Of a stretch of DNA of 64,000 nucleotides, positions 12,861 through 22,751 are shown in pieces. Source of the stretch: Halobacteriales archaeon QS_1_68_20 (lineage in GTDB: Archaea > Halobacteriota > Halobacteria > Halobacteriales > PXRE01); assembly GCA_003021085.1 (NCBI GenBank), contig PXRE01000001.1:62001-126000 (forward strand), given 5' to 3'. Each line of letters starts with the position of its first letter. The first letter of the stretch is position 1. The notes beneath the pieces are model-generated. The model was not told the DNA's origin. It ran no database searches and saw only the letters and a list, made by a program, of their open reading frames with translations. The position numbers and the translations under genes were made by a program.

Positions 12861-13702
12861 ACCGTGACACCCCGTTCGAGGGCGACGAACAGCCCCGCGG
12901 CGACGACGTCGGCCGTCGTTCCGGGATTGATCCCTTCCCCGACGAGCGCTTCGGCGAAGGCGTCGACGAGCGCCGGGTCGTTGCCGTCGCGTGCTTCCTG
13001 TGCCCGGACCATGACGTTGCGCGCGACTCCTCCGCCGTGCTGTTTGGCGACGTGAGTGTCGGGTTCGGCCGCTAGCTGGTCGAGGAACGCCCTCGCGGCC
13101 CTGTCGGACACGGGCCCGTCACCGGCGGCCACCGCCTCCGCGACCGAGAACGTCCGCTCGAACCCCCCGACCCACTCCCGCGCCACGCCATCGACCTCGG
13201 CGCTCTCCGCGAGCACGTCGAACAGCGTCAGGTCACGCTCCCGCAGGTCGGGCACTGCGTCGGCGCCGCGGCGGACGTCCGGCGCGTCGACGTCCGGTGC
13301 CGGTTCGTCGACCCGGACGTCGACGTGTTCGAACGCCCGGTAGAACGCCGCTGCGTCCGCGACCGTCGTCGCCTCGACGACAGCTCGCACGCCGTCCCGC
13401 GAGAGTTCGCCTTCGGCCCCGGCCCGCACCAGCGGAACGAGCAACAGCAGGGCGCCGAACTGCGTGTTACCGCCGGACTGATCGCTCATCCTGGCGACTG
13501 CCGTCTCGAATGCCTCCCCTACGGGGGCACCCGCCTCCGCGGCCCGGATGCCCTCGCCAGCCCCGACGGCACCTGCCAGGAAGTGCTCGAACCGCAGGTC
13601 CGGCAGGTCGCGTTCGCGGTCGACGTTGCCGGGCTTGGGCGTCCCGGCGACCTCCAGCAACAGCGCCAACTGGGCGTTCTCGGCGGGCGACCGCCCGGTC
13701 AC
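12857..13702 (-). CDS. Triphosphoribosyl-dephospho-CoA synthase-like (CitG/MdcB family) protein
   Basis: LLLEVAGTPKPGNVDRERD, SGGNTQFGALLLLVPL; GTG start overlapping the upstream stop (GTGA). Confidence 0.85.
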   Translation of the reverse strand: MTGRSPAENAQLALLLEVAGTPKPGNVDRERDLPDLRFEHFLAGAVGAGEGIRAAEAGAPVGEAFETAVARMSDQSGGNTQFGALLLLVPLVRAGAEGELSRDGVRAVVEATTVADAAAFYRAFEHVDVRVDEPAPDVDAPDVRRGADAVPDLRERDLTLFDVLAESAEVDGVAREWVGGFERTFSVAEAVAAGDGPVSDRAARAFLDQLAAEPDTHVAKQHGGGVARNVMVRAQEARDGNDPALVDAFAEALVGEGINPGTTADVVAAGLFVALERGVTV

Positions 13703-14466
13703 GGGTGGGCCTCCCGAGTGAACCATGACGTCGTCGCTTCCGCCACGCGTTCGAGTATCTCGGGGTCGTCGCTCGGCCGACCGACGCTGACGGCGTCGGC
13801 ACCGTACGCCAGGTACTCTCTGACCGTCTCGCGGTCACGAACGCCGTTGTTGGCGATCACCGTCGCGCCCTCCGCGTCGGCGACCCCACCGGCCACGTCG
13901 GCGACGACCGCTTCGGAATCCATTGCGTCCACGTGGACTGCGTCCGCGCCCGCGTCGACGACCCGGCGTGCCGTCTCCGGGAGGTCGACCCCGGTGACCT
14001 CGGTCCGTACCTTGACGCTCACCGGTACGCCAACTTCGGCGGCCACGCGGACGTACGTACACAGTCGTTCCGTGTCGGCCAGCAACGTCTCCCCGGCACC
14101 GACGGCGCACATCTCGTCCTGCCGACAGTGGGCGTTGACCTCCAGGACGGCATCGCGGCCCTCACAGACCGCCGCGACCGACCGGAGCGGGTCGACGCTC
14201 GTCGTCCGGACGTTGAAGCCCGCAACCAGTGGAACGTTCTCCAGGGTGGCGAGTTGACGGTCGACGAACGCCACCGGGTCGTCCGGGAGGAATTCCGTGC
14301 GTTCGCGCTCGACCATCTCGCGTGCGGCCTCTCTCGTCGGTTCGTCGATGGCGATTCCACCGAGAAACGCCGCACCGACGTACGGGGCGGCCGTTCGCGC
14401 CCAATCGGCGTCGGACTCGCCGCTGAGACTGGCCGCCGCGACCCGGGGTTCGAAACGGAGACTCAT
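13699..14466 (-). CDS. tRNA-dihydrouridine synthase-like TIM-barrel protein
   Basis: [57 protein letters not shown]. Confidence 0.75.
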   Translation of the reverse strand: MSLRFEPRVAAASLSGESDADWARTAAPYVGAAFLGGIAIDEPTREAAREMVERERTEFLPDDPVAFVDRQLATLENVPLVAGFNVRTTSVDPLRSVAAVCEGRDAVLEVNAHCRQDEMCAVGAGETLLADTERLCTYVRVAAEVGVPVSVKVRTEVTGVDLPETARRVVDAGADAVHVDAMDSEAVVADVAGGVADAEGATVIANNGVRDRETVREYLAYGADAVSVGRPSDDPEILERVAEATTSWFTREAHP

Positions 14467-15455
14467 CGGACCGCCTCCAGCGCCTCGTGGACGGCACGGG
14501 CGACGCGCGAAGCGTCCGCGCGGTCGTTCATCTCGGTGTCCGTCCGGACGACGGGCCGGTCCAGTTCGGTGTCGTCAGCCGAATCGAGGACGAACGCGTC
14601 GGCGAACGGGTAAGCCTCGGCCAATCCCGCCGTGCTCGGGTCGTAGCCCTCGGCGCGCATGAGGTCGTCCGCCGGACCGGAGAACACCTGGTCGCCGACG
14701 AACGGTGAGACGGCGACGACCGGGGTCTCCTCGAGCGCGTCCCGGACGCCGTCGAGCGCCAGGATCGGTCCGACGCTCGTGATGGGGTTCGAGGGCCCGA
14801 CCACGACCGGATCGTCAAGTGCAGTCAGGACGGCGTCGGTGGGTGCGGCGTCCTCGCCCCCACGGAACTCGACGGACTCGACGGCCGGAGCGCCTCGCTC
14901 GGCGACCCAGTACTCCTGGAAGTGCATCCCGCCGTCGGGGGTGTGGACGATGCTGGCGACGGGGTCGTCGCTCATCGGCAACAGGTCGACGCGGAGGTCG
15001 AAGGCGTCGGCGAGTCGGCGAGTAACTTCCGTGAGCGAGTACCCCTGGTCGAGTAGCGACGTCCGGACGCCGTGGATGGCCCGGTCCCGATCACCCAGCG
15101 TCATGAACGGCGGAACGGCGGCGAACCTTCGCCACCGGGCGATCCGCCTGCCATCCGTCTGGCGCCCGTCGGGGAGGTAGTGCGGTCCGTCGCTGGTGCC
15201 GAGTCGTTCGGCGAGGTCCGCCATCGCCTCGTGCGTGCGCTCGGTGTCCCCGGCGATGCCCCACCAGCGGTCCCTGTCGATTAGGTCCGCGCGCTCGAAC
15301 AGGACCGTGTCCACGTCGGGACAGACCAACAGGCCCCCGATTTCGACGTCGTCGCCGGTGTTGGCGACGACGGTGGTCTCCTCGCGGGGGAACACCGCGT
15401 CGGCCCCCCACAGGAGTTTGGGGGTTCCCGTGCCACCCGACAGGAACGTGACCAT
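14463..15455 (-). CDS. cofD: 2-phospho-L-lactate transferase (F420 biosynthesis)
   Basis: [43 protein letters not shown]. Confidence 0.95.
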   Translation of the reverse strand: MVTFLSGGTGTPKLLWGADAVFPREETTVVANTGDDVEIGGLLVCPDVDTVLFERADLIDRDRWWGIAGDTERTHEAMADLAERLGTSDGPHYLPDGRQTDGRRIARWRRFAAVPPFMTLGDRDRAIHGVRTSLLDQGYSLTEVTRRLADAFDLRVDLLPMSDDPVASIVHTPDGGMHFQEYWVAERGAPAVESVEFRGGEDAAPTDAVLTALDDPVVVGPSNPITSVGPILALDGVRDALEETPVVAVSPFVGDQVFSGPADDLMRAEGYDPSTAGLAEAYPFADAFVLDSADDTELDRPVVRTDTEMNDRADASRVARAVHEALEAVR

Positions 15456-15581
15456 GTTGGCGCGTACTGTCCGGAGAATGAAAAACGCCCCGACGACGGC
15501 AGCGACCGTCGGGGTGTGGTCTCGCGTCGACCGCCGACCGCAAGCAGGACCGATAAGGGCCGGGACCGCCACGGTGGGTGC

Positions 15582-16790
15582 ATGACCGCGATCAAGGACA
15601 GCGTCCACGACCACATCGAGGTCGAGGGGGTGGCGCTGGACCTGCTCGACACGCCCGAACTCCAGCGTCTACGGCACATCAAGCAGCTCTCGACGGTGCG
15701 ACTCGTCTATCCGTCCGCGAACCACACCCGGTTCGAACACAGCCTCGGGGTCTACCACCTCGCGAGTCGGGCGCTCGAGCACCTCGGCATCTCGGGTCGA
15801 CGGGCCGAGCGCGTCAGGGCCGCCGCGTTGCTACACGACGTCGGTCACGGGCCCTACGGCCACCAGACCGAGGACGTGATCCAGCGACACGCCGGCGTTC
15901 ACCACGACGAGGTCCACGGCCTGCTGGACCAGGGCACGGTAGCGCGGGGGCTCCGGGACCACGACCTCGACCCGTCACGGGTGGCGGACCTGGTCGCTGG
16001 CGACGGCGAGTTCGGCCAGCTCGTCTCGGGGGAACTGGACGTCGACCGGATGGACTACCTCGTCCGTGACGCCCACCACACCGGCGTCCCCTACGGGACC
16101 GTCGACCACCAGCGACTGGTCAGGTCCCTCCAGTTCGTCGACGGCGAACTCGTGCTCGCGGCGGGCAACGTACAGACCGCCGAGGGGTTGCTCGTGGCCC
16201 GCGCGCTGATGAACGCCGCCGTCTACCGCCACCACGTCTCCCGCATCGCAGGTGCGATGCTCGAACGCGCGAGCGAGCGGTTGCTCGACGCCGGCGTGGG
16301 AATCGAGCGGTTCCGCCGCATGGCCGATCACGACCTGCTTGCGGCGTTACGGGAGACGGAGGAGACGGCCGAACTCGGCGAACGGTTGCGTGACCGCGAC
16401 CTCTACAAGCGGGCGGTGTGGGCCGAACGTGACGCGGTGCCGGACGGTCTGCTCGACCTCGACTACGCGGCCTGCCGGGAGCGCGAGCGGGAAATCGCCG
16501 ACGTCGCGGGCGTCGACCCCGAAACGGTCTTCCTGGACGTCCCGGACAGCCCAGGGATGACCGAATCGTCCGTGCGGGTGATCGTCAACGGGACGATTCG
16601 GCGCCTCGACGAGCAGTCGCCGCTGGTCGAGGCGTTGCGTGCGGCCGGGCGAACGCGCTGGCGACTGGGCGTGTACGCGCCGCCCGGGGACGTCTCTGCG
16701 GTCGGGGACGTAGCCGCCAGAGTGCTGGGTCTGGACGACGACGCCCTCCTGACGGAGGCCGAGCGGCGCGAATCCTCGTTCGACGATTGA
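15582..16790 (+). CDS. HD-domain phosphohydrolase (dGTPase/SAMHD1-like), paralogue 1
   Basis: [46 protein letters not shown]. Confidence 0.9.
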   Translation: MTAIKDSVHDHIEVEGVALDLLDTPELQRLRHIKQLSTVRLVYPSANHTRFEHSLGVYHLASRALEHLGISGRRAERVRAAALLHDVGHGPYGHQTEDVIQRHAGVHHDEVHGLLDQGTVARGLRDHDLDPSRVADLVAGDGEFGQLVSGELDVDRMDYLVRDAHHTGVPYGTVDHQRLVRSLQFVDGELVLAAGNVQTAEGLLVARALMNAAVYRHHVSRIAGAMLERASERLLDAGVGIERFRRMADHDLLAALRETEETAELGERLRDRDLYKRAVWAERDAVPDGLLDLDYAACREREREIADVAGVDPETVFLDVPDSPGMTESSVRVIVNGTIRRLDEQSPLVEALRAAGRTRWRLGVYAPPGDVSAVGDVAARVLGLDDDALLTEAERRESSFDD

Positions 16791-16954
16791 TCGCCGCGTT
16801 GATCGATAGGGCGGTCGAAGAACACGTTTATTGGGCGCCGACCGGTTGTTCAAGGTATGGAAACAGTGGGGCGAATGCCGAACACACCGGTTGATGGCGG
16901 TCTCACCGTATTAGCCGACGACAGGTACTCGCCACGGATTCCGGGGGTAGACGA

Positions 16955-17398
16955 ATGAACGACGGTAATCCGGCGGACGTGTTGCTCGTAGAGGACAACC
17001 CCGGCGACGTCAGACTCACCAGGGAAGCGTTCGAAGAAGGCCAGATAGAGAACACGCTCCACGTCGTCAACGACGGCGTCAAGGCGCTGGACTTCATCCA
17101 CCAGCGGGGCGAGTACGAGGGCGCTCCGCAACCGGACATCGTCCTGCTGGATCTCAACCTCCCCCGGAAGAACGGCGAGGAAGTGCTGGAGGCGATGCGG
17201 GCCGACGACGAACTCGAACACATTCCGGTGATCGTGCTGACCAGTTCGGAGGCCGAGGAGGACGTACTCCGCTCGTACGAACTCTGCGCCAACGCGTACC
17301 TGACCAAACCCGTCGACCCCGACGAGTTCATCGAGGCCGTCTGGTCGTTCGAGCGGTTCTGGCTGTCCGTCGTCCGGTTACCCGGTACCGTCGAGTGA
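16955..17398 (+). CDS. Stand-alone response regulator receiver (REC) protein
   Basis: VLLVEDNPGDVRLTREAF, IVLLDLNLPRKNGEEVL, AYLTKPVD. Confidence 0.95.
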   Translation: MNDGNPADVLLVEDNPGDVRLTREAFEEGQIENTLHVVNDGVKALDFIHQRGEYEGAPQPDIVLLDLNLPRKNGEEVLEAMRADDELEHIPVIVLTSSEAEEDVLRSYELCANAYLTKPVDPDEFIEAVWSFERFWLSVVRLPGTVE

Positions 17399-17465
17399 GG
17401 GGCCGCCGTCGGACCCGCACGCAACGGCCGTCCCGCACTGCTGACGCGAGTTCTACCTGTGGTCG

Positions 17466-17981
17466 TCAGTACCGCTCGCGCTCGACGTCCCGGTAGACTT
17501 CGGTCTCCGAGACGCGTGAGTCCGACAGCAGTCGCTCGACCCGGCGCTCGAACTCCTCCTCGGTGAGTTCGCCCTCGGCGTACCGTTCCTTGAGGTCGGC
17601 CAGTTCGCGCCTGGCGCGCTCCTCCGGGTCGGGACGGACCATCTCCGTGAGGTCGAAGCGGCGGGCCAGGTCGCTCTCCCGTTCGGCGTAGCGTGCGGCC
17701 GTCTCGACGTACTCGTTCTGCAGGAGGCGGTTGTCGCCGGAGACGGCACCGGACGCGACCCGGTAGATGCCCCATGCGACGAATCCGAGGCCGGCCAGGC
17801 CGACGACGAGGAGACCGACGACGTAGGGGGCCGCAGCCGCAACCATCGCCGCGAGGGAGGGGTCCGGCCGCCCCAGCACGGCGAGTACGTCGACCAGACC
17901 GTAGAGGGCGATCGCCACGAACGACACGGCCGAGAGGACGAACCCGGCGAGCGGTCCTTTCAGATCACCGATCAGACCCAT
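17466..17981 (-). CDS. Two-TM protein with C-terminal SHOCT domain
   Basis: Two N-terminal TMs, then ELADLKERYAEGELTEEEFERRVERLL. Confidence 0.85.
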   Translation of the reverse strand: MGLIGDLKGPLAGFVLSAVSFVAIALYGLVDVLAVLGRPDPSLAAMVAAAAPYVVGLLVVGLAGLGFVAWGIYRVASGAVSGDNRLLQNEYVETAARYAERESDLARRFDLTEMVRPDPEERARRELADLKERYAEGELTEEEFERRVERLLSDSRVSETEVYRDVERERY

Positions 17982-18081
17982 CGAGCGGAGCTACGGCGTG
18001 GCGGTACTTCAACGCCGGGAAGCGCCGCCGGACGTGGCAGCTACACGACTCCTTTTGTACGAAGGCACTCAACACCGTCGT

Positions 18082-19311
18082 ATGAAGACGATCAAGGACA
18101 GCGTCCACGACCACATCAGGGTTGAGGGCGTCGCCGCGGACCTGCTGGACACCCCACCGGTCCAGCGACTCCGCCACGTCAAGCAACTGGGGACCGCATC
18201 GCTCGTCTACCCGTCCGCGAACCACACCCGGTTCGAACACAGTCTCGGGGTCTACTACCTCGCCTGCGAGGCGCTGGACCACCTCGGCATCGCCGGCCCG
18301 AAGGCCGAACGCGTCAAGGCGGCCGCGCTGTTGCACGACGTCGGCCACGCTCCGTTCAGCCACAACGTCGAGGACCTCATCTACCGCCGGACTGGCAAGT
18401 ACCACGACGACGTGGAGGACCTGCTCACCGGTGGACGCGTCGGCGAGGTCCTCCGGTCGCACGACCTGGACCCGGATCGCGTGGCCGACATCGTCGCCGG
18501 GGAGGGCGAACTCGGCCAGCTCGTCTCGGGGAAACTGGACGTCGACCGGATGGACTACCTCGTCCGTGACGCCCACCACACCGGCGTTCCCTACGGGACC
18601 ATCGACACGGAGCGCCTCGTCCGCGAACTGCGGTTGATGGACGGCGAACTCGTGCTGGACGAGGGCAACGTCCAGACGGCCGAGAGTCTGCTGGTCGCTC
18701 GCGCGCTGATGAACCCGACCGTCTACAGCCACCACGTCGCCCGGATCAGCAAGACGATGCTCCGGCGGGCCACCGAGCGGTTGCTCGGGGCGACGGACCT
18801 GGACGCCGGGACGCTCCGGCGGATGGACGACCACGAACTGATCGTCGCGCTCCGGGACTGCGAGGAGACGGCCGACGCCGCGCGGCGGTTGTTCAGCCGC
18901 GACCTGCTGAAGCGAGCCGTCTGGGCGGAGATGGAAGACGTCCCCGAGGACGTAGTCGACGCCGACCACGGCGCCGTCCGCGGGTTCGAGCGCGAAATCG
19001 CCGAGGAGGCCGGCGTCGAACGGGACGGCGTCCTGGTGGACGTGCCTGCCCGTCCGAGCATGACCGAGAGCACCTCGCGGGTGCTGGTTAACGGGGAGAT
19101 TCGACACCTGGGGCGCCAGTCGCCGCTGGTGCAGGCGCTCCGGACCGCCCAGCGCAACCAGTGGCGCCTGGGCGTGTACGCGCCCGAGGAGTTGACGGAC
19201 CAGGTCGGCCGCGCCGCCGCGGACGTGCTGGACGTCGACCCCGACGGCGGCCTGATCAGCGACACCCGGCCGGGCGTGGCCGCGACCCTGGACGAGTTCG
19301 CCGAGGACTGA
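18082..19311 (+). CDS. HD-domain phosphohydrolase, paralogue 2
   Basis: [51 protein letters not shown]; co-linear with 15582-16790. Confidence 0.92.
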   Translation: MKTIKDSVHDHIRVEGVAADLLDTPPVQRLRHVKQLGTASLVYPSANHTRFEHSLGVYYLACEALDHLGIAGPKAERVKAAALLHDVGHAPFSHNVEDLIYRRTGKYHDDVEDLLTGGRVGEVLRSHDLDPDRVADIVAGEGELGQLVSGKLDVDRMDYLVRDAHHTGVPYGTIDTERLVRELRLMDGELVLDEGNVQTAESLLVARALMNPTVYSHHVARISKTMLRRATERLLGATDLDAGTLRRMDDHELIVALRDCEETADAARRLFSRDLLKRAVWAEMEDVPEDVVDADHGAVRGFEREIAEEAGVERDGVLVDVPARPSMTESTSRVLVNGEIRHLGRQSPLVQALRTAQRNQWRLGVYAPEELTDQVGRAAADVLDVDPDGGLISDTRPGVAATLDEFAED

Positions 19312-19343
19312 TCGTTTCGATTCGTCTGGAGACGGCTCGTTCG

Positions 19344-19373
19344 TATATGAATATATGTGCATATATTCATATA
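19344..19373. repeat. 30-nt AT-rich palindrome (14-bp arms, 2-nt centre)
   Basis: tatatgaatatatg-tg-catatattcatata; arms are perfect reverse complements. Confidence 0.95.
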
Positions 19374-19465
19374 TGCCCTCACAGCCGGCGGTGGCGCGTG
19401 CTGGCGCGGCCTCCGTGCCGCGCCACAGGCGCGCGAGAAACGAGTAACGGAACGGAGCGAGTAAC

Positions 19466-19583
19466 GCAGTCGGTTTGGGGGAGTGGCCATCCCTAGGCCA
19501 AGTGGTCGCTAGCGTTCACGGTTCGGACGGAGTCGACGCTAGCGACCACTGGACCTGGGGGTCAACCTCACACCTCCCCAGCC
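19466..19583 (+). other. Structured intergenic element, copy 1 (candidate ncRNA or hairpin repeat)
   Basis: Perfect 15-bp stem agtggtcgctagcgt (19501-19515) / acgctagcgaccact (19536-19550), extended by ccctaggcc / ggacctgggg; homologous to 32370-32489. Confidence 0.7.
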
Positions 19584-19774
19584 TCCTCGTTCGGCCGGGG
19601 TTCGCGGCCTCGCGGTGCTCGGCACGCTCACCCGGACGCTCAACTCGTCCCTCGCGCGCGTTGCTCGCGCGCGCCACGAGGACTTTCGGTACGTGATACG
19701 CACTCCGGGACCACTGTCACCACGATCAACCGCAAATCGAACCACTAAACCGGCGACCCACGGAACACTCGACC

Positions 19775-20803
19775 ATGACCGTCGAGGTAGCGGGGACTAT
19801 CCTCCGGGGTCGGGAGTTCGATCCCGTGGAGGGCCGCGTCGTGGTGGAGGATGGTGAAATCACGGCAATCGAGGAGGAGTCAGTCGAGAGCGACCGGATC
19901 GTACTTCCGGCGTTCGTCAACGCCCACACCCACATCGGGGACTCCATCGCCAAGGAGGCCGGGGCCGGCCTGCGGCTGGAGGAACTGGTCGCGCCGCCGG
20001 ACGGCCTCAAGCACCGCCTCCTCCGGCAGGCCGACCGCGAGGACCTCGTCGCCGGGATGGCCCGCTCGCTGCGGTTCATGCGCGAGACGGGCACAGGTGC
20101 CTTCATCGAGTTCCGAGAGGGCGGCGTCGAGGGCGTCGAGATCATCGAGGACGCGCTGGAGGGCGTCGATATCGAGGGCGTGATCCTCGGCCGCGAGACA
20201 GTCGACGCCATGAAAATCGCGGACGGGTTCGGCGCCAGCGGCGCCAACGACGCCGACTTCGCCGCCGAGCGCGAGGCAACGAGGGATGCCGGAAAGCTGT
20301 TCGGCATCCACGCGGGCGAGGTGGACGACTCGGACGTCGAACCCGCGATGGACCTCGATCCTGACTTCCTCGTCCACATGGTCCACGCGACGGAGGGGCA
20401 CCTCGACCGCGTGGAGCGCGAGGAGGTCCCGGTCGTCGTCTGCCCGCGGTCGAACCTGGTCACGGACGTCGGGTTCCCGCCAATCGAGGAGTTGGCCGAG
20501 CGCACGACCGTCGCGCTGGGCACGGACAACGTGTTCCTGAACAGCCCGTCGATGTTCCGCGAACTGGAGTTCGCGGCGAAACTGACGGACTTGGGGGACC
20601 GCGAACTGCTCCGGATGGCCACGGTCGCGGGGGCCGACATCGCGGGGCTGAACTGCGGCGTGATCGAGCCCGGCCGCGACGGTCGGTTGCTCGTGCTGGA
20701 CGGCGATTCTCACAACCTGACCGGGACCCAGGACGTCGTGCGGTCGGTCGTGCAACGAGCTGGAGTCTCAGATGTGGTGGGGATGATAAGCTACAACGAT
20801 TGA
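19775..20803 (+). CDS. Amidohydrolase family metal-dependent hydrolase
   Basis: LPAFVNAHTHIGDSIAKE, FGIHAGE, VVVCPRSNLVTDVGFPPIEELAERTTVALGTDN. Confidence 0.9.
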   Translation: MTVEVAGTILRGREFDPVEGRVVVEDGEITAIEEESVESDRIVLPAFVNAHTHIGDSIAKEAGAGLRLEELVAPPDGLKHRLLRQADREDLVAGMARSLRFMRETGTGAFIEFREGGVEGVEIIEDALEGVDIEGVILGRETVDAMKIADGFGASGANDADFAAEREATRDAGKLFGIHAGEVDDSDVEPAMDLDPDFLVHMVHATEGHLDRVEREEVPVVVCPRSNLVTDVGFPPIEELAERTTVALGTDNVFLNSPSMFRELEFAAKLTDLGDRELLRMATVAGADIAGLNCGVIEPGRDGRLLVLDGDSHNLTGTQDVVRSVVQRAGVSDVVGMISYND

Positions 20804-21106
20804 ATTATTTTATCCGATTTCGTTTTGTATATTAACTTGATATTTCAGAGGGATCGTATAAAACAGCATTTAGCTCATTGAGAAGCTCTTCTCCAGTTGG
20901 GCCTGCGGACCTCCGGTTACTGCAACCGTTTTGAGGAACTTTCGACGTTGGAAGTTACCCTTTGTATTCCCTTCTTCCGCTGAGAGGTCTCGTCCCATTG
21001 CGAACATATTTTCTTTCATTTTGGTATTATATCTAATGTCCAATTTACAAATGGTCCGGGTATTGGAGGAGAAAGTATTTATGCCCCCTGGAGATGATTC
21101 GTTCCC

Positions 21107-22149
21107 ATGCGCCGTCGTGCGATCCTCGCAAGTCTCACTGCCCTCCTAGCCGGCTGTACCGGAAGTGAGGATGGTTCAATGAAGAAGCCATCTACTCCGC
21201 AAACACCGACAAGCACGCGGACGAAAACACCATCACCGACAAACTCATCGACACCCGACGAAACACCGACCCCTCCATGGGCTGAATACGAGCTCCTTGA
21301 ACTCGACCGTCCGTCTCTATCCGAGAGTAGTGTTTTGGGGCGGCTAGACACTCACAACTGTACAGAACTAGAAAACAGAGAAGTTGTCTGTCCTAGTGAT
21401 GAGGCCCGGCTGAGCGTTTCGATTAGCACAAGTACCATCTCACTTCCCAGCGGGGAAATCGAACTCTCCGTCCGAAACGACGCCGACGAACACTTCTTCT
21501 GGAACGTCGCGTCCTGGGAAGTGGCGAAGTACGACGGGAAATCCTGGCGAAAACTGGCGCCGATCCGATGGACGAAAAGCCTGGACAGACTCGAACCAGG
21601 AAGCTCGCACGACTACTCGATCAGCGTCGACGACACGACGTTCGAAGACGTGCCGCTGAGCGTCGACGAGGAGATGGCCACGTTCCACGGACTCGGACCC
21701 GGCGTCTACGGGTTCGTCAACGACTCGGGGACTTCGGCACCGACCAGGAGAACACGATTCCGTTCGGCGCGCTGTTCGGCGTGACCGGCCGCGCCCCGCC
21801 GCTTGAACCCACCGACGCCATCGAAGAAATCGAGCGGCAGGGTTCCGAACTCCACGTCGAGTCGGACCCGGGCCAGTTCGAGGAACGCGAACTCGTCATC
21901 ACGCGCGCCGATAAAGCCGAGGTGGGACTGCTCCCGGAACACGTGCGACTCGTGGAGGGCCTGCGGAACACGGTCCCGTTCCTGGCGAGCGACGGGATCG
22001 AAACGATTCGGTACCGGACGGCCGCTCCCAGGTACCACACGGCGCGGAACTACGTCGAGATGTTGGCCTCCGACGCAGGGTTACCACCACGAGAACCGAC
22101 CACCTTCGGAATCGCGGACGTAGCCTTCCAGGTCGACCTGACCGACTAG
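21107..22149 (+). pseudogene. Haloarchaeal lipoprotein with frameshift near 21730
   Basis: MRRRAILASLTALLAGCTG lipobox; ...GPGVYGFVNDSG in one frame then DFGTDQENTIPFGALFGVTGRAPPLEP... in another. Confidence 0.75.
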
Positions 22150-22249
22150 GCCGGTCGACGGTCGGAATTGAGGCGTATGGGACCAACGAGCGCCGACGCC
22201 GCCACCAACAGTTAAGACCGCACGCCGGCAACCGTGAGGGTAGGTAGCA

Positions 22250-22729
22250 ATGTACGGGCGGATCCTCGTGCCGACGGACGGATCGCCGGAGGTCGAGCGG
22301 GCCGTCGACCACGCCGTCGACCTCGCGGCGGCCCACGGGGCCACCGTCCACGCGGTCTACGTCGTCAACACGGCCAGTTACACGACCCTGCCGATGGAGT
22401 CCGCCTGGGAAGGCGTCGGCGAGATGCTCCGGGAGGACGGCGAGGCCGCCCTCCAGCGCGTCCGCGAGAAGGCCGCGACTGCCGGCGTCGACGCGGAGAC
22501 CCGCCTCGTCGAGGGGTCGCCCAGCCGCGAAATCGTCCGCTACGCCGAGAACGAGAACTGCGACCTCGTCGTCATGGGAACCCACGGAAGGGGCGGTATC
22601 GACCGCCTGCTCCTGGGGAGCGTCGCCGAGCGCGTCGTCCGGTCCTCGAAGGTCCCCGTGCTGACCGTCAGGGTCGGTGACGCGGGACTGGAGGCAGAGC
22701 GGGAGACGCCCGAGGCCGCACAGGAGTGA
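22250..22729 (+). CDS. Universal stress protein (UspA family)
   Basis: MYGRILVPTDGSPEVERAVDHAVDLA; VMGTHGRGGIDRLLLGSVAERVVRSSKVPVLTVR. Confidence 0.95.
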   Translation: MYGRILVPTDGSPEVERAVDHAVDLAAAHGATVHAVYVVNTASYTTLPMESAWEGVGEMLREDGEAALQRVREKAATAGVDAETRLVEGSPSREIVRYAENENCDLVVMGTHGRGGIDRLLLGSVAERVVRSSKVPVLTVRVGDAGLEAERETPEAAQE

Positions 22730-22751
22730 CGAGAACGCGACTTGATCGGTT

